Shown here: positions 60,157 to 61,184 of the stretch, piece by piece
Position numbering within the stretch: the stretch's first letter is position 1
Layout: every line of letters begins with the position of its first letter
NCBI GenBank assembly: GCA_019694795.1
Contig: JAIBBF010000015.1
Coordinates: 1 to 61,184 of the forward strand
Direction: 5' to 3'
From: Flavobacteriales bacterium
GTDB taxonomy: Bacteria > Bacteroidota > Bacteroidia > Flavobacteriales_D > UBA2798
DNA: 61,184 bases
Notes under the pieces: model-generated
What the model saw: the letters and a program-made list of their open reading frames with translations, nothing else
Databases searched by the model: none
Told to the model about the DNA's origin: nothing
Translations under genes and position numbers: made by a program

Positions 60157-61184
60157 CGCTTCGTATTCATTGGAAATTCCGGTAAAACAACATCTGCAAC
60201 AGCTTACGGATCTTCTTTCCATTGAAAAGGAAGAAGACCACCGGCAATACCTGGAGCAATTTACGCGTGCAGGCATTCAGGAGCGAAGAAAAAATGGCGT
60301 TACCTGGTATCCCATTCGTGTTTTAAGCGAAGAAATGGGAATGGGCGATTATGCCGTTATTGAAATCGAGCGAACGCAAGGCCAGGACGAAGCACATCAA
60401 TTCGGATCGGGAAAAGTGATTGAATTATTTTCGAATCACGACGAAAAAGATTCCTCCAATAAAGTGAGCGGAACAATTAAAAACGTATGGGGAAACCGTA
60501 TGCGTATTGTGCTCAACAACGATGAAATTCCCGACTGGGCCGACCGCGGTAAACTGGGTATTAACCTGATGTTCGATGAGAACAGTTATCGCGAAATGCT
60601 CTTTGCATTACAGAAAGTTGCTGAAGCAGAAAAAAACCGATTGGCTCACCTTCGTGATGTTATTTTCGGAATAAAAAAAGCTTCTTTCGATCGCGAAGTT
60701 CATAGTAAAACTCCGAGTGGTGGTTTAAATGAATCGCAAATGGAAGCATTGCGTTTGATTGAAAGCGCAGAGGATGTTGCCCTGGTGCATGGTCCGCCCG
60801 GTACCGGAAAAACCACCACATTCATTGAGGCGATTCGTCAAACCTTAATGCATGAAAAACAAGTATTGGTTTGTAGCCCGAGTAATGTTGCGGTGGATCT
60901 CCTCACCGAAAAATTGGTCCGCCAAGGAATTCACGTTTTACGTTTAGGTAATCCTGCCCGCGTATCGGAAGATGTCATGAACAACACCCTTGATGCGCGC
61001 ATGATGAATCATTCTTCGTACAAGGAATTAAAAGAATACCGAAAACGTGCAGAAGAATTTTTTGCAATGGCCAAAAAATACAAGCGTCAATTTGGAGCAG
61101 CAGAACGGGAGCAGCGTAATTTATTATTTAGCGAAGCCAAGCAATTATTGAAAGAAGCTACCGTATTGGAAGATTACATTCAAT
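60143..61184 (+). CDS. IGHMBP2/UPF1-like superfamily 1 DNA/RNA helicase, cut by window edge
   Basis: About 347 N-terminal residues are visible and no stop is reached. I place the start at the TTG at 60143 because the frame has no earlier good start and the next ATG (residue 67) would cut into conserved sequence. The N-terminal beta-barrel region (GSGKVIELFSNHD ... GTIKNVWGNRMRIVLNNDEIPDW) matches IGHMBP2-type proteins. LNESQMEAL (Q motif) precedes Walker A GPPGTGKTT (residues 217-225) and motif Ia CSPSNVAVDLL. The overlap with the MuiA-like gene suggests shared transcription. Function in bacteria is not established. Confidence 0.88.
   Translation, partial: MPTFNASYSLEIPVKQHLQQLTDLLSIEKEEDHRQYLEQFTRAGIQERRKNGVTWYPIRVLSEEMGMGDYAVIEIERTQGQDEAHQFGSGKVIELFSNHDEKDSSNKVSGTIKNVWGNRMRIVLNNDEIPDWADRGKLGINLMFDENSYREMLFALQKVAEAEKNRLAHLRDVIFGIKKASFDREVHSKTPSGGLNESQMEALRLIESAEDVALVHGPPGTGKTTTFIEAIRQTLMHEKQVLVCSPSNVAVDLLTEKLVRQGIHVLRLGNPARVSEDVMNNTLDARMMNHSSYKELKEYRKRAEEFFAMAKKYKRQFGAAEREQRNLLFSEAKQLLKEATVLEDYIQ

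Overview
The window is about 61 kb of a Bacteroidota chromosome. The evidence is consistent: type IX secretion C-terminal sorting domains, a DNA polymerase III alpha subunit with an N-terminal proofreading domain, promoters of the Bacteroidota form TTG-N19/20-TAnnTTTG, TonB-dependent receptor and Porin_10-like proteins, and almost no Shine-Dalgarno sequences although the 16S 3' end keeps its anti-SD. A Flavobacteriales-like lineage is likely, but I cannot fix the family. It reads as core chromosome: no prophage, integrase, transposase or CRISPR array was seen.

Layout. 1-5.8 kb: a partial O-methyltransferase, an M16 peptidase, mscL, a membrane J-domain protein, then an exported protein / ECF sigma / membrane anti-sigma-like operon. 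5.8-13 kb: a porin-like gene and a complete rRNA operon on the minus strand (16S, tRNA-Ile, tRNA-Ala, 23S, 5S) with three tandem promoters, two boxA copies, visible processing stalks and a terminator. 13-24.3 kb: an SDR oxidoreductase, dnaE, a MORN-like protein, an ABC-F ATPase, two small lipoproteins (one a YiiX-like hydrolase), an AstE/AspA-type hydrolase, a SET-domain protein, aroK-ruvX and tRNA-Lys. 24.5-31.6 kb: a large T9SS cargo protein, a structured intergenic element, a patatin, a TPR protein, sanA, and rpsP-rimM-trmN6. 31.7-41 kb: an unknown exported protein, two NhaD-type transporters flanking a 37-residue membrane microprotein, a T9SS pentaheme cytochrome overlapping an HD hydrolase, a carboxypeptidase-regulatory-domain protein and a TonB-dependent receptor. 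41-47.6 kb: rsmE, yqaA, then yidD-hemB-dinB-WD40/caspase. 47.8-55 kb: purH and the rod-shape operon mreB-mreC-mreD-mrdA-rodA. 55-61 kb: a YdjM-like hydrolase, a lipoprotein msrA, two tandem MuiA-family (DUF4140/DUF4139) exported proteins and a truncated IGHMBP2-like helicase.

How the genes work together. The rod operon is a complete elongasome set. The rRNA operon, tRNA-Lys, rpsP and the ABC-F gene share one promoter style with a TTTGC-A-S-CC start region, which suggests common growth-rate control of translation genes. The less ordinary pieces are the exported WD40-caspase at the end of yidD-hemB-dinB, the microprotein between the antiporters, the sigma/anti-sigma operon led by an exported DUF2723-like domain, the three-way-junction element near 27.4 kb, and an excess of TCACC/GGTGA inverted repeats, two of which sit on start codons.
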